A stretch of 64,000 nt of DNA from Methylobacterium aquaticum (lineage in GTDB: Bacteria; Pseudomonadota; Alphaproteobacteria; Rhizobiales; Beijerinckiaceae), in contig NZ_CP043627.1 of NCBI RefSeq assembly GCF_016804325.1, positions 5,253,001-5,317,000 of the forward strand, given 5' to 3'. Shown here in pieces: positions 9,689 to 21,696 of the stretch. Positions within the stretch are counted from its first letter, which is position 1. Each line of letters begins with the position of its first letter. The notes beneath the pieces are model-generated. The model saw only the letters and a list, made by a program, of their open reading frames with translations, searched no databases and had not been told where the DNA came from. Both the position numbers and the translations under genes were made by a program.

Positions 9689-10644
9689 GTGAGCGCGCCG
9701 CCCGACGACGCCTCCGTCGCCCAGCGGATCGCCCGCGGCTTTCCGGGCCTGAGCCAGTCGCACCGCGAGGTCGCGCGCTACGTGCTCGACCATCCGCTGA
9801 AGGCTGCGACCCTGCCGGTCGCCGATCTGGCCGAGCTGGTCGGGGTGTCGGTCGCCACCGCCAACCGCTTCGCCCGGGCGCTCGGCTATGACGGCTACGC
9901 CCAGTTCCGCGCCGCCCTGGTGCTCGGCTTCGAGGGGGCGCTGGCGCCGGTGGAGAAGCTGCGCGGCGACCTGGAGCAGCCGGCCGATCCGGGGACCGTC
10001 TTCGATGAGACGTTCGCGGCGATCGCGCGCAACCTGGAGGCGACGCGGGCCGGCCTCGATGCCGGGGCCTGCGCGCGGGCGGTGGCGGCGATCCAGGCGG
10101 CGCGGCGGGTCTACATCGTCGGGTTCGGCAGCTCGTCCTGGCCGGCGGGGCTGCTCGCCCGCAACCTCGACCTCACCCGCCAGGACGTCCACCTGCTCGC
10201 CACCGTCGAGGGCCCGGCCTTCGCGGCGCGCGTCATGCGGCGGCTGACGGCGGACGACCTCGTCATCGTGCTCGCCACGCCGCGCTACTTCGCCGACACG
10301 GTGCGGCTGGCGACCCAAGGCCGGGAGAGCGGCGCGACCGTGCTGGCGCTGACCGACGGGCCGCACTCGCCGATCGCCGCGCAGGCCACGATCACGCTGT
10401 GCGTGCGGACCGACAGCCGCTACTTCGCCGCGTCCGACGCCAGCCTCGCCGCCCTGGTGGAGGCGCTGTCGAGCGCCGTGGCGCATGCCTCGGGCAGCCT
10501 CGTCGCCGTGGCGACCCGGCTCACCGAATCGGTCCTGCCCTGGCTCGACGGCGATTACGCCGCCTGGCCGCCGGCCGCCGCGATGACCGCGCCCTCGCCC
10601 GACCCGTCCCGCAACTCCTCCCCGACCCGGATCCCGAGCCATGA
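9689..10644 (+). CDS. RpiR-family transcriptional regulator (probable 3' frameshift)
   Basis: DNA-binding regulator with an N-terminal helix-turn-helix (about residues 10-80, core LAELVGVSVATANRFARALG) and a C-terminal SIS sugar-phosphate/ligand domain (about 120-270, with VYIVGFGSSSWPAG and VIVLATPRYFADT). It starts at 9689 and probably controls the peptide-uptake operon that follows. Oddity: the frame has no stop after the SIS domain and stays open to 13060, through two well-supported genes in another frame. One extra C in the run at 10620-10623 would give a tail ending NSSPDPDPEP and a stop at 10642-10644, overlapping the next start as ATGA. The end given assumes that correction. Confidence 0.8.
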
Positions 10645-11585
10645 CCGATCCCCGCCCCGTCCTCGTCATCCATGGCGGCGCCGGCACGATCGCGCGGCCG
10701 GACGCCGGCAGCGACGGCGAGGCGCCCTATCACGCCGCCCTCGCCGGGATCCTGGCGGCCGGCGAACGCTGCCTGCACGAGGGCGGCAGCGCCCTCGAGG
10801 CGGTCGCCGTCGCGGTCGACCTGCTGGAGGAATGCCCGCTGTTCAATGCCGGGGTTGGCGCGGTCTTCACCAGCGCCGGCACCCACGAGCTCGACGCCGC
10901 GATCATGGACGGCGCCACCTTGCGGGCCGGAGCGGTGGCGGGCCTCGCCCGGGTGCGCCGGCCGGGCCGGGCGGCGCGGGCGGTGATGGAGGACGGCACC
11001 CACGTGCTGCTCGCCGGCGCAGGCGCCGAGGAATTCTGCCGCGGCCACGGCCTCGAGATGGTCGAGCCCGACTTCTTCTCGACCGCGCTGCGCCGCCGGC
11101 AGCTCGAGGCCGCGCAGGCCCGCGGGCGGGTCAGCCTCGACCACGACGAGACGGCGCCCCTCGACGAGCGCCGGAAATTCGGCACCGTCGGCGCGGTGGC
11201 CCTCGACCGCGACGGCCATCTCGCGGCGCTGACCTCGACCGGCGGCATGACCAACAAGCGGCCCGGCCGCATCGGCGATTCGCCGCTGATCGGCGCCGGC
11301 ACCTATGCCGACGACCGCACGGCCGCGGTGTCCTGCACCGGCACCGGCGAGGTCTTCATCCGGGCGGCGGCCGCCTACGACGTCTGCGCCCGCATGGCCT
11401 ATGCCGGGCTCGATCTCGACGCCGCGGCGGAGGCGACGGTCCGCGACGGGCTGACGCCGCTCGGCGGCCAGGGCGGCCTCATCGCGGTCGATGCGCGGGG
11501 CAACGTCGCCATGCCGTTCAACACCGCGGGGATGTATCGCGGCCTCGTCCGGGCCGGCGACGCGCCTTCGACCGCGATCTTCTGA
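10641..11585 (+). CDS. iaaA: Isoaspartyl peptidase / L-asparaginase (Ntn hydrolase)
   Basis: Plant-type asparaginase that cleaves isoaspartyl (beta-aspartyl) dipeptides and asparagine after self-cleavage. The protein has 314 residues. HGGAG near the N-terminus and FNAGVGAVF are family motifs. The autocatalytic nucleophile is Thr182 in KFGTVGAVA, and substrate-binding [18 protein letters not shown] follows. Gene order iaaA-ABC ATPase-binding protein-two permeases equals the E. coli iaaA-gsiABCD operon, which supports a role in processing imported peptides. Confidence 0.92.
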   Translation: MTDPRPVLVIHGGAGTIARPDAGSDGEAPYHAALAGILAAGERCLHEGGSALEAVAVAVDLLEECPLFNAGVGAVFTSAGTHELDAAIMDGATLRAGAVAGLARVRRPGRAARAVMEDGTHVLLAGAGAEEFCRGHGLEMVEPDFFSTALRRRQLEAAQARGRVSLDHDETAPLDERRKFGTVGAVALDRDGHLAALTSTGGMTNKRPGRIGDSPLIGAGTYADDRTAAVSCTGTGEVFIRAAAAYDVCARMAYAGLDLDAAAEATVRDGLTPLGGQGGLIAVDARGNVAMPFNTAGMYRGLVRAGDAPSTAIF

Positions 11586-11594
11586 GAGCCGACC

Positions 11595-13541
<1,947 letters not shown>

Positions 13542-13566
13542 TCGACGGCTTTCATCCCACCCGCGA

Positions 13567-13695
13567 CCTCATCCTGAGGTGTCAGTCCATCAGAGATGGA
13601 CTGACCTCGAAGGAGGGTTCCAGGAATCGCAGAGACTTCTGGAGCCCTCCTTCGAGGTCAGCCGATTTTCAATCGGCTAACACCTCAGGATGAGG
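13567..13695. repeat. Long palindromic repeat, family A copy 2
   Basis: A 129-bp copy with complete outer arms and inner arms. Both sides carry small accessory hairpins: left GTCAGTCCAT-CAG-AGATGGACTGAC, right TCAGCCGATT-TTC-AATCGGCTAA. It sits inside the peptide-transport operon, between the ATPase and binding-protein genes. Confidence 0.92.
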
Positions 13696-13778
13696 TTGTA
13701 GATGGGAGAGAAAAGATCTCTGCCATGCCGTTCCTGCCGCCCGAACAGAATTTTAAAATTCAACGAAGGACTTCTCCG

Positions 13779-15338
13779 ATGACCCGAGGCACATCGATGA
13801 TCGTGCGTTCCCTCCTCGCCACCGGCCTGCTCTGCGGCCTCATCGCCAGCCCCGTGACCTCTGCACTCGCCGCCGGCGACCCGATCCTCGTCATCGGCGT
13901 GCAGCCCGAGACGCTCGATCCCTACAACACCAACACCACGCTCACGACCGCGGTCACCAAGTCGTTCTACGAAGGCCTGTTCGAATTCGACAAGGACCTG
14001 AAGGTCAAGAACGTCCTGGCCGAGAGCTACGAGGTCACGCCCGACGGTCTCGTCTACACCTTCAAGCTGCGCGAGGGCGTGAAATTCCATGACGGCACGG
14101 CGTTCGACGCCAATGCCGTGAAGGCGAACCTGGAGCGGGTGCTGAACCCCGAGAATCGGCTGGCCCGCTTCAACCAGTTCAACCGGGTCAAGACGGTCGA
14201 GGCGGTCTCGCCCTTCGTGGTGCGCATCACCCTGAAGGAGCCCTTCGGCCCGTTCATCAATTCGCTGGCGCACGCTTCTGCCGCGATGATCTCGCCGGCC
14301 GCACTCCAGAAATGGGGCAAGGACATCGCCTTCCATCCGGTCGGCACCGGCCCGTTCACCTTCGTCGAGTGGAAGCAGACCGATTCGGTCAAGGGCGCCA
14401 AGTTCGCCGGCTACTGGCAGGCCGGCCTGCCGAAGGTCGACAGCATCACCTGGAAGCCGGTGCCCGAGAACGGCACCCGCGCGGCGATGCTCCAGACCGG
14501 CGAGGCCGATTTTGTCTCGCCGCTCCCCTACGAGCAGGCCAAGACCCTCAGCGAGAACAAGAAGCTGAAGGTCATCGCGCAGGATTCGATCATCGAGCGC
14601 TATGTCAGCATGAACATGCTGCAAAAGCCGTTCGACGACCCGCGCGTGCGCCAGGCGATCAACTACGCGATCAACAAGGAGGCGCTGGCCAAGGTGGCGT
14701 TCAACGGCTACGCGACGCCCGCCAAGGGGATCGTGCCGGCCGGCGTGCTCTATGCCCACCCGCTGAGCGCCTGGCCCTACGACCCGGCCAAGGCGCGCCA
14801 GCTCCTGAAGGAGGCCGGCTACGCCAACGGCTTCGAGACCACCCTGTGGAGCGCCTACACCACCAGCACGGCGCAGAAGGCGATCCAGTTCGTCCAGCAG
14901 CAGCTCGCCCAGGTCGGCATCAAGGTGCAGACCCAGGCGCTCGAGCCCGGCCAGCGCGTCGAGTGGGTGCAGACCGCCCCCGACCCGAAGACCGCCCGCG
15001 TGCGGATGTACTATGCCGGCTGGTCGTCCTCGACCGGCGAGGCCGACTGGGCCCTGCGCCCGCTCTTCTCGACGGAAGCCTGGCCGCCGAAGCTCAACAA
15101 CACCGCCTATTACAGCAATCAGGAGGTCGACGCTCTGATCGCCAAGGCGCTCGTCACGACGAGCGACGCCGAGAAGGCCGATCTCTACGCCAAGGCGCAG
15201 GAGCTGATCTTCAAGGATGCGCCGTGGGCGCCGCTCGTCATCGAGCAGAACGTCTACGCCACCTCCGCCCGCCTGTCCGGCGTGTTCGTGATGCCGGACG
15301 GCAACATCGACAGCCGCCAGGCCGCGATCGCGCCGTAA
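13779..15338 (+). CDS. gsiB: Periplasmic peptide-binding protein (SBP family 5), GsiB-like
   Basis: Secreted binding protein of 519 residues for an oligopeptide-type ABC importer. The signal peptide runs from the ATG at 13779 to about residue 32 (ALAA before GDP). The family-5 signature begins with PETLDPYNTNTT and continues with LAESYEVTPDGLVYTFKLR and KFHDGTAFDANAVKANLERV. The start is fixed by GAAGGA eight bases upstream; in-frame codons further up enter repeat A2. Position between the GsiA-like ATPase and two permeases defines its role. Confidence 0.9.
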   Translation: MTRGTSMIVRSLLATGLLCGLIASPVTSALAAGDPILVIGVQPETLDPYNTNTTLTTAVTKSFYEGLFEFDKDLKVKNVLAESYEVTPDGLVYTFKLREGVKFHDGTAFDANAVKANLERVLNPENRLARFNQFNRVKTVEAVSPFVVRITLKEPFGPFINSLAHASAAMISPAALQKWGKDIAFHPVGTGPFTFVEWKQTDSVKGAKFAGYWQAGLPKVDSITWKPVPENGTRAAMLQTGEADFVSPLPYEQAKTLSENKKLKVIAQDSIIERYVSMNMLQKPFDDPRVRQAINYAINKEALAKVAFNGYATPAKGIVPAGVLYAHPLSAWPYDPAKARQLLKEAGYANGFETTLWSAYTTSTAQKAIQFVQQQLAQVGIKVQTQALEPGQRVEWVQTAPDPKTARVRMYYAGWSSSTGEADWALRPLFSTEAWPPKLNNTAYYSNQEVDALIAKALVTTSDAEKADLYAKAQELIFKDAPWAPLVIEQNVYATSARLSGVFVMPDGNIDSRQAAIAP

Positions 15339-15395
15339 GGCCGTTCGGGGCGCCGCCGCGCGGCGCCCTCCCCTCCCCCTTCCATCCCCGGCGCC

Positions 15396-16316
15396 ATGCT
15401 GACCTTCTTCCTCAAACGGCTCCTCGGCCTCCTGCCGACGCTCGCGATCGTCGCGGTGCTGGTGTTCCTGTTCGTCCACATGCTGCCGGGCGATCCGGCC
15501 CGGCTCGCCGCCGGCCAGGATGCCGACCAGCAGACCGTGGAGCTGGTGCGCGCCGAACTCGGCCTCGACCGCCCGCTGCCCGTCCAGTTCGGCCGCTACT
15601 TCCTGAACATGGCGCAAGGCGATTTCGGCACCTCGATCCGCACCCGCCGCCCGGTCTCGACCGAGATCGGCGAGCGCTTCATGCCGACGCTGCTTCTCAC
15701 GCTCACCAGCATGGTCTGGGCGGTGGCGTTCGGGCTCGTCATCGGGGTCGTCTCGGCGGTCTACCGCAACGAGTGGCCGGACCGGCTCGGGATGACGCTC
15801 GCCGTCTCCGGCATCTCGTTCCCGGCCTTCGCCCTGGGGATGCTGCTGATGCAGATCTTCTCCGTCGGCCTCGGCTGGCTGCCGACGGTCGGGGCCGGCT
15901 CGTGGCAGCACTACATCCTGCCCTCGCTCACCCTCGGGGCGGCGGTGGCCGCCGTGATGGCGCGCTTCACCCGCGCCTCCTTCGTCGAGGTGTTGGGCGA
16001 GGATTTCGTCCGTACCGCCCGGGCCAAGGGGCTCAAGGAACGGGTCGTCATCGCCAAGCACTGCCTGCGCAACGCGCTGATCCCCGTCGTCACCATGATG
16101 GGCCTGCAATTCGGCTTCCTGCTCGGCGGCTCGATCGTCGTCGAGGCGGTGTTCAACTGGCCGGGCGTCGGCCGCCTGCTCGTCGATTCGGTCAACCAGC
16201 GCGACTATCCGGTGATCCAGGCCCTGGTGCTGATGTTCTCGCTCGAATTCATCCTGATCAACCTCGTCGTCGACCTGCTCTACGGGCTGATCAACCCGAC
16301 CATCCGCTACAAGTGA
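15396..16316 (+). CDS. gsiC: Peptide ABC transporter permease, DppB/GsiC type
   Basis: Inner-membrane permease of 306 residues. It has the N-terminal helix, the DppB-type periplasmic region ([21 protein letters not shown]) and five further hydrophobic segments. The cytoplasmic EAA loop that docks on the ATPase reads [18 protein letters not shown]. It follows gsiB by 57 bp and precedes gsiD by seven. It forms the channel with the next permease. Confidence 0.92.
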   Translation: MLTFFLKRLLGLLPTLAIVAVLVFLFVHMLPGDPARLAAGQDADQQTVELVRAELGLDRPLPVQFGRYFLNMAQGDFGTSIRTRRPVSTEIGERFMPTLLLTLTSMVWAVAFGLVIGVVSAVYRNEWPDRLGMTLAVSGISFPAFALGMLLMQIFSVGLGWLPTVGAGSWQHYILPSLTLGAAVAAVMARFTRASFVEVLGEDFVRTARAKGLKERVVIAKHCLRNALIPVVTMMGLQFGFLLGGSIVVEAVFNWPGVGRLLVDSVNQRDYPVIQALVLMFSLEFILINLVVDLLYGLINPTIRYK

Positions 16317-16323
16317 GCCGGCC

Positions 16324-17226
16324 GTGTCTGAAACCGCTCTCACCGCCACGAAGGCCGTCGCCGCAATTCCCGCCGGCGTGCGCACCCCCTGGTCCGAGTT
16401 CTGGCGCAAGTTCCGGCGCCAGCCCGTCGCCGTCGTCGCGCTCGCCTTCGTGGTCCTGCTCGTCGCCGTGGCGATCCTCGCCCCCTGGATCGCCCCCTAC
16501 GATGCGGAGAACTACTTCGATTACGACCGGATCAACGAGGGCCCGTCCTTCGCCCACTGGCTCGGCGTCGATCCCCTCGGCCGCGACATCCTGAGCCGTA
16601 TCCTGCTCGGCGGGCGCATCTCGCTCGCCACCGGCTTCATGTCGGTGGCCATCGGCGGGCTGATCGGCACGGTGCTGGGGCTGCTCGCCGGCTATTACGA
16701 GGGCTGGTGGGACCGCATCGTCATGCGCCTGTCCGACGTGCTGTTCGCCTTTCCCGGCATTCTGCTGGCGCTCGGCGTCGTCGCCATCCTCGGCAGCAGC
16801 CTCGTCAACGTCGTGGTGGCGGTGTCCGTCTTCAGCGTGCCGGCCTTCGCGCGGCTCGTGCGCGGCAACACCCTGGTGTTGAAGCGCGCGACCTACATCG
16901 AGGCCGCCCGCAGCATCGGCGCCTCCGACCGCACGATCCTCACCCGCCACATCCTGCCCGGCACGGTCTCGTCGATCGTCGTCTACTTCACGATGCGGCT
17001 CGGCACCTCGATCATCACCGCGGCGAGCCTGTCCTTCCTCGGGATGGGCGCGCAGCCGCCGACGCCCGAATGGGGCGCGATGCTGAGCGATGCCCGGGCC
17101 GACATGGTCTCCTCGCCCCACGTGGCGATCTTCCCGAGCCTGGCGATCTTCCTCACCGTGCTCGCCTTCAACCTCCTCGGGGACGGCCTGCGCGACGCCC
17201 TCGACCCCAAGCTCGACCGGGCGTAA
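16324..17226 (+). CDS. gsiD: Peptide ABC transporter permease, DppC/GsiD type
   Basis: Inner-membrane permease of 300 residues with the N-terminal segment typical of DppC proteins ([15 protein letters not shown]), the conserved [16 protein letters not shown] stretch and the EAA loop [19 protein letters not shown]. Translation starts at GTG 16324, seven bases after gsiC. Partner of the preceding permease. Confidence 0.92.
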   Translation: MSETALTATKAVAAIPAGVRTPWSEFWRKFRRQPVAVVALAFVVLLVAVAILAPWIAPYDAENYFDYDRINEGPSFAHWLGVDPLGRDILSRILLGGRISLATGFMSVAIGGLIGTVLGLLAGYYEGWWDRIVMRLSDVLFAFPGILLALGVVAILGSSLVNVVVAVSVFSVPAFARLVRGNTLVLKRATYIEAARSIGASDRTILTRHILPGTVSSIVVYFTMRLGTSIITAASLSFLGMGAQPPTPEWGAMLSDARADMVSSPHVAIFPSLAIFLTVLAFNLLGDGLRDALDPKLDRA

Positions 17227-17235
17227 GGGGGCGCC

Positions 17236-18309
17236 ATGACCGATACCCCTCCCCGCATCGGCCCGCTGCCGAGCGGCCCGCGCGACGCGATCACCGACGT
17301 TCCGGGCGTCACCGTCGGCCATTGCACCCTGTCCGAGGGCGCGATCCAGACCGGCGTGACGGTGATCCGCCCGCATCCGGGCGACCTCTACCACGACCGG
17401 GTGCCGGCCGCGGCGGCGGTGCTGAACGGCTTCGGCAAGTCGATCGGCCTGATGCAGCTGGAAGAACTCGGGCTGATCGAGACGCCGATCGCGCTCACCA
17501 ACACCTTCGGGGTGCCGGCGGTGGCCGCCGCCCAGATCCGGGCGGCGCTCGCGGTCAATCCCGGCATCGGCCGCGAATTGCCGACCGTGAACCCGCTCGT
17601 CTTCGAGTGCAACGACGGCGCCCTCAACGACATGGCCCGGATGGTCGTGGGCGAGGCGCATTACCGCCAGGCGCACGATTCCGCCGACGCGGCGGTGGCC
17701 GAGGGCGCGGTGGGGGCCGGGCGCGGCATGTCGTGCTTCGGGGTGAAGGGCGGCATCGGCACCGCCTCGCGGCAGGTCGAGGCGGGCGGGCGGGCCGTCA
17801 CGGTCGGCACGCTGGTCCTGGCCAATTTCGGCCGGCCGGCGCAGTTGCGCCTCTTAGGTCGGGCGGTCGGGCCGGTCCTCGCCGAGCGGCTGGAGGATCC
17901 CGGGACGGTCGCCAGACCTGAGAAGGGCTCGATCATCCTGGTGATCGCCACCGACGCGCCCCTCGACGCGCGCCAGCTCCGGCGCCTCGCGCTCCGGGCG
18001 GGCGCCGGTCTCGCCCGCACCGGCTCGGTCTTCGGCCATGGCAGCGGCGACATCGCGCTCGCCTTCTCGACCGCCTACACGCTGCCGCAGGATCCCGGCA
18101 CCCCGATGCCGGCGGTGGCGATGCTGCACGATGCCCATCTCGACCCGCTCTTCGAGGCGGTCGCCGACGGGATCGAGCAGGCGATCGTCAACGCCCTGTG
18201 GCGCGCCGAGACGGTGACCGGCCGCAACGGCCATACCCGCCCGGCCCTCACCGAGGTCCTGCCCGAATTGCTGTCCGACCCCGCCGCCCTCCCCTCCCCT
18301 TCCCGGTGA
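17236..18309 (+). CDS. P1-family aminopeptidase (DmpA/BapA-like, autoprocessing)
   Basis: Self-cleaving N-terminal nucleophile hydrolase of 357 residues, family of L-aminopeptidase D-amidase/esterase (DmpA) and beta-peptidyl aminopeptidases. N-terminal DAITDVPGVTVGH and the central VGAGRGMSCFGVKGGIGTAS motif are typical. The predicted cleavage is Gly231-Ser232 in EKGSIILVIATDAPL, freeing Ser232 as nucleophile. It lacks a signal peptide. It follows the permeases by ten bases, so it likely degrades imported peptides, possibly with D- or beta-residues, in the cytoplasm. Confidence 0.88.
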   Translation: MTDTPPRIGPLPSGPRDAITDVPGVTVGHCTLSEGAIQTGVTVIRPHPGDLYHDRVPAAAAVLNGFGKSIGLMQLEELGLIETPIALTNTFGVPAVAAAQIRAALAVNPGIGRELPTVNPLVFECNDGALNDMARMVVGEAHYRQAHDSADAAVAEGAVGAGRGMSCFGVKGGIGTASRQVEAGGRAVTVGTLVLANFGRPAQLRLLGRAVGPVLAERLEDPGTVARPEKGSIILVIATDAPLDARQLRRLALRAGAGLARTGSVFGHGSGDIALAFSTAYTLPQDPGTPMPAVAMLHDAHLDPLFEAVADGIEQAIVNALWRAETVTGRNGHTRPALTEVLPELLSDPAALPSPSR

Positions 18310-18313
18310 TGCC

Positions 18314-19129
18314 GTGAAGGTCCTGATCTCCACCGACATCGAGGGCGTCGCGGGTGTCGTGCATCCCGACCAGACCCGCCGGGGCGCCCCCGGTTACGAG
18401 CAGGCCCGGCTCTGGATGGTGCAGGAGGCGAACGCGGCCATCGCCGGTGCCTTCGCGGCGGGAGCCGAGGAGGTCTTCGTCAACGATTCGCACGGCGACT
18501 TTCGCAACATGCCGGCGGACCTCCTCGATCCCCGCGCCCGCGCGATCCAGGGCAAGCCGCGGCCGCTGGGCATGATGGCGGGGGTGGATCTCGGGGTCGA
18601 TGCGGTGTGCCTGATCGGCTACCATTCCCGCGCCCATGGCCGGGGCATCCTCGCCCACACGATCAACGGCTTCGCCTTCGCGGCGATCACGATCGACGGA
18701 CAGGAACTGGGCGAGGCCGGAATCTACGGTGCGCTCGCCGGCGAGTTCGGCGTGCCGGTCGCGATGGCGAGCGGCGACGACGTGTTCGCCGCCGAGAACC
18801 GGGCGCTGCTTCCCGACACGCTCTTCGTCGAGACCAAGCGCGCGACCGGCTGCCACAGCGGCATCAGCCTGTCGCCGGAAGCCGCCTGCGCGGCGATCCG
18901 GGCCGGCGTGGCGGCCGCCCTCTCACGGCCCCTGCCGCCCCCCTTCCGTATCCCCGGCCCTCTCGCGGTGACGGTGCGGGCCCAGAGTCCGGCGCTGGCC
19001 GACCTGTTCGGCCAGTGGCCGAGCCTGCGCCGCCTCGACGGCAGCGCCGTGCGCTTCGAGGCCGGCAGCGTCGCGGAGGCGGTGCGGGTGATCAATGGCC
19101 TGTCGGCGATGTCGAGTTTTCTGCGGTGA
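18314..19129 (+). CDS. dppA: M55-family zinc D-aminopeptidase (DppA-like)
   Basis: Cytoplasmic metallo-aminopeptidase of 271 residues related to Bacillus DppA, which removes N-terminal D-amino acids. The metal-binding start ISTDIEG (Asp8, Glu10), the NDSHGD histidine motif, YHSRAHG and GHxSG-like CHSGISLSPEAA are in the family order. A GTG start four bases after the P1 peptidase indicates the same transcript. With the P1 peptidase and isoaspartyl peptidase it points to use of unusual peptides such as cell-wall or racemised/isomerised peptides. Confidence 0.9.
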   Translation: MKVLISTDIEGVAGVVHPDQTRRGAPGYEQARLWMVQEANAAIAGAFAAGAEEVFVNDSHGDFRNMPADLLDPRARAIQGKPRPLGMMAGVDLGVDAVCLIGYHSRAHGRGILAHTINGFAFAAITIDGQELGEAGIYGALAGEFGVPVAMASGDDVFAAENRALLPDTLFVETKRATGCHSGISLSPEAACAAIRAGVAAALSRPLPPPFRIPGPLAVTVRAQSPALADLFGQWPSLRRLDGSAVRFEAGSVAEAVRVINGLSAMSSFLR

Positions 19130-19169
19130 GCGTCTCTTCGATCTGATCGACAGTCCTGACACCCTCCTC

Positions 19170-19206
19170 GTCATTCCGGGCTCCGCTTTCGCGGCCCCAG
19201 AATGAC
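19170..19206. repeat. Short palindromic repeat, family B copy 1 (half element)
   Basis: A 37-bp unit starting GTCATTCCGGGCTCCGC and ending GAATGAC. It is the right half of the longer elements at 41332-41471 and 61311-61447. It lies after the M55 peptidase gene and may act as a transcript-end hairpin. Confidence 0.75.
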
Positions 19207-19251
19207 GTGCGTGGTGAATTCGAGATTTGTCGAGATCGATCGAATCGGTTC

Positions 19252-19479
19252 TCAAAGCATCACGGCACCGTCGATCTCTTCATCTAGATCTACATCCATG
19301 CCCGCCGTGAGCGCCTTCATGCGCCCAGCGAGACATGTGGGAAAGGCGATGACTGGCGAGGGAACGCGCTCCAGATCACGCGCGAGACATTCCAGAATCA
19401 GGTCGGTCACGGGATCCGACTCGTCCTGCGCCACGGACAGTCCGACCCGGCCATCCTCGCTGCCATGCGATTCCACCAT
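19252..19479 (-). CDS. Small hypothetical protein
   Basis: A 75-residue acidic protein of unknown function. The ATG has GGAGAAG about six bases upstream. The sequence is less GC-driven than random frames here and has a defined pattern: a polar N-terminus, a helix-like LILECLARDLER, then IAFPTCLAGRMKALTAGM and an acidic end DVDLDEEIDGAVML. The layout resembles small antitoxin or regulator proteins, but no family is recognised and no toxin partner lies beside it. Confidence 0.5.
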   Translation of the reverse strand: MVESHGSEDGRVGLSVAQDESDPVTDLILECLARDLERVPSPVIAFPTCLAGRMKALTAGMDVDLDEEIDGAVML

Positions 19480-19744
19480 CGTCGTCTTCTCCGCAGCCAG
19501 GTCGGATCATTGTCGCGCGATGCGGAACCACCGGCAAGGTGAGCCCCTGCCCCGCATCCCCGAGCGAGGAGCGGCCGGCCGCAGCTCATCACGAGATGGC
19601 GCATCGAGCCCATCAACAGCCCCGTCCCCTTGACGAAAGACCGCGTCCAACTCGACAGTGGGCGAAGCGGGTCGCCACCCCACGGTGCATCCCGCGACGA
19701 ACGCCCCCAAGGGCGGCCAAAAAATACAGCGGGAGGAGGCGGAC
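19480..19744. other. Intergenic region upstream of the sugar dehydrogenase
   Basis: No gene seen. It contains the divergent promoters of the 75-residue gene and the dehydrogenase; a purine-rich GGGAGGAGG just before 19745 is the dehydrogenase ribosome site. No distinct operator recognised. Confidence 0.5.
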
Positions 19745-21013
19745 ATGAGAGTGCGCGGGAGAACCGGAGCGCGTCGTGCGGCCTGGACGGCGGCAGCCCT
19801 CGTGGCCCTGGGCCTGACCGGCGGGGCGGCCGGGGCGCAGGCGCTCAAGCAATACGATTCGAGCGGCAAGGCGTTCTGGAAGAACCCGCCGCCGGACTGG
19901 TTCCTCGGCGACGAGACCTCGGCGCAGAAGGGCCTGGCGCCACCCGCCAACCCGGCGCTCCCGGCCTCCGACGAGGAACTGGCCGAGAACCTGAAGGCGG
20001 TGAAGCTGCCGGCGGGCTTCACGATCAGCGTCTATGCCAGCGGCGTGCCCGAGGCGCGGCAGATGGCGTTCGGCGACAAGGGCACCCTGTTCGTCGGCTC
20101 GTTCGGCGCGACCAACGTCTATGCCATCGTCGACCAGGGCGGCAAGAAGGTCGTCAAGACGATCCTCAAGGGCCTCAACATGCCCACCGGGCTGGCCTAC
20201 CGCGACGGCGCGCTTTACGTTGTGGCGATCGACAAGATCTACCGCTACGACAACATCGAGGCCAACCTCGACAAGCCGCCGGAGCCGGTCGTCGTCTACG
20301 ACGACATGCCGTCATACGTGGCGCATGGCTGGAAATACCTGACCTTCGACAAGGACGGCTGGGTCTACGTGCCGTTCGGCCCGCCCTTCAACATCGGCAA
20401 CCCGCCGAGCAGCGTGTCGCAGGTGCGCCGCGTCGACCTGAAGACCGGGGCGGCGGAGATCGTGGCGCTCGGCGTGCGCAACAGCGTCGGCGGCGACATC
20501 GACCCGCGCACCGGCCGCTACTGGTTCACCGAGAATGCCCGCGACTGGATGAGCGACGACATCCCGAGCGACAAGCTCAACATGATCTCGAAGGTCGTCG
20601 AGCATTTCGGCTATCCGTATTGCCACCAGGGCGACATGCCGGATCCGAAATTCGCGCAAGGGCGCAGCTGCGCCGAGTTCACCCCGCCGGTGGCGAAGCT
20701 CGGGGCCCACGTCGCGCCGCTCGGCATGAAGTTCTATACCGGCTCGTCCTTCCCGGACGAGTACAAGAACAACATCTTCATCGCCGAGCACGGCTCCTGG
20801 AACCGCCACAAGTACCAGGGCGGCCGCATCGAGCGGGTGGTGGTCGATCCGGACGGCAAGAACGCCAAGATGGAGACCTTCGCCTCCGGCTGGCTCAAGG
20901 GTGACCGCGACTATACCGGCCGGCCGGCCGACATCCTGGTGGCGCCGGACGGGTCGCTGCTGGTGGCCGACGACTGGGCCGGTGCGATCTATCGCATCGC
21001 CTACACCAAGTGA
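19745..21013 (+). CDS. Periplasmic PQQ-type sugar (sorbosone/glucose-like) dehydrogenase
   Basis: Exported beta-propeller oxidoreductase of 422 residues, related to the L-sorbosone and soluble glucose dehydrogenase family that uses PQQ. A signal peptide is clear (MRVRGRTGARRAAWT..., cleavage near AGAQA). Propeller blade motifs include MPTGLAYRDGALYV, ALGVRNSVGGDIDPRTG (region of the catalytic/PQQ site), IAEHGSWNR and RPADILVAPDGSLLVADD. The start is set by GGGAGGAGG upstream. It overlaps the next gene, a cytochrome c, as GTGA, so electrons probably pass to that cytochrome. The sugar or alcohol oxidised is not defined. Confidence 0.85.
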   Translation: MRVRGRTGARRAAWTAAALVALGLTGGAAGAQALKQYDSSGKAFWKNPPPDWFLGDETSAQKGLAPPANPALPASDEELAENLKAVKLPAGFTISVYASGVPEARQMAFGDKGTLFVGSFGATNVYAIVDQGGKKVVKTILKGLNMPTGLAYRDGALYVVAIDKIYRYDNIEANLDKPPEPVVVYDDMPSYVAHGWKYLTFDKDGWVYVPFGPPFNIGNPPSSVSQVRRVDLKTGAAEIVALGVRNSVGGDIDPRTGRYWFTENARDWMSDDIPSDKLNMISKVVEHFGYPYCHQGDMPDPKFAQGRSCAEFTPPVAKLGAHVAPLGMKFYTGSSFPDEYKNNIFIAEHGSWNRHKYQGGRIERVVVDPDGKNAKMETFASGWLKGDRDYTGRPADILVAPDGSLLVADDWAGAIYRIAYTK

Positions 21014-21624
21014 GCGGTGCGTCTCCCAGCGCCCGCCCGCCGGCCCGGAGGTTCTCCGGGCCGGCCCGCGCCGCGCTCGCCGCCCTGGGCCTGATCGCCT
21101 CGGCCGCGGTCCAGGCCGCCGAGGCGCCCGAGGTGGCGCAGGCCTGCCTCGCCTGCCACGGCGACAGGCTCGCCGAGGGCGCGCCGCCGATCGCCGGGCA
21201 TTCCAGCAACTACATCCAGTTGCAGCTGGTGTTCTTCCGCGCCGGCCGGCGCAAGAACGAAATCATGCAGGGCGTGGCGGAGGGCCTGTCGGACAACGAC
21301 ATCCGGGCGCTCGGCAAGTACTTCGCCTCCCTCCCCTTCCCGGAGACGACGCCGCCGGCGGACACGCAGGCCGACCTCACCAGGGCCGGCGCGACGGCGG
21401 CCCTCCAGCACCGCTGCGCCGCCTGCCACGGCGACGCCTATCTCGGCATCCAGGCCGCGCCCCGCGTCGCCCGCCTGCCGGAAGGCTATCTCGCCAAGGC
21501 GCTCGGCGATTACCGGGCCAATACCCGCCCGAGCTCGGGCGGAGCGGCGATGACCGAGGTGGCGGGCTCGCTGTCGGATGCCGACATCAAGGCGCTGGCG
21601 CATTACCTCGCTTTGCTGCCGTGA
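21010..21624 (+). CDS. Di-heme cytochrome c (c4-like)
   Basis: Exported cytochrome of 204 residues. After an N-terminal hydrophobic signal (about residues 20-37) two heme c sites appear: CLACH at 46-50 and CAACH near 136-140, each heading one half of an internal duplication, as in cytochrome c4. Downstream Met residues (for example IMQGVAEGLSDNDI and AMTEVAGSLSDADI) are the likely axial ligands. GTG start overlapping the dehydrogenase stop. It should accept electrons from that enzyme in the periplasm. Confidence 0.88.
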   Translation: MSGASPSARPPARRFSGPARAALAALGLIASAAVQAAEAPEVAQACLACHGDRLAEGAPPIAGHSSNYIQLQLVFFRAGRRKNEIMQGVAEGLSDNDIRALGKYFASLPFPETTPPADTQADLTRAGATAALQHRCAACHGDAYLGIQAAPRVARLPEGYLAKALGDYRANTRPSSGGAAMTEVAGSLSDADIKALAHYLALLP

Positions 21625-21696
21625 AGCTCATGCCGGCTCGGTGCATGGACGCGGCCAGGTCCGGTGTATAGACATCGGTACCGGACAGGAGACGCC

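Noticed and set aside
13677..16409. 910-codon minus-strand frame opposite the binding protein and permease
   Set aside because: Low-complexity, very charged translation without domains; shadow of the gsiB-gsiC genes.
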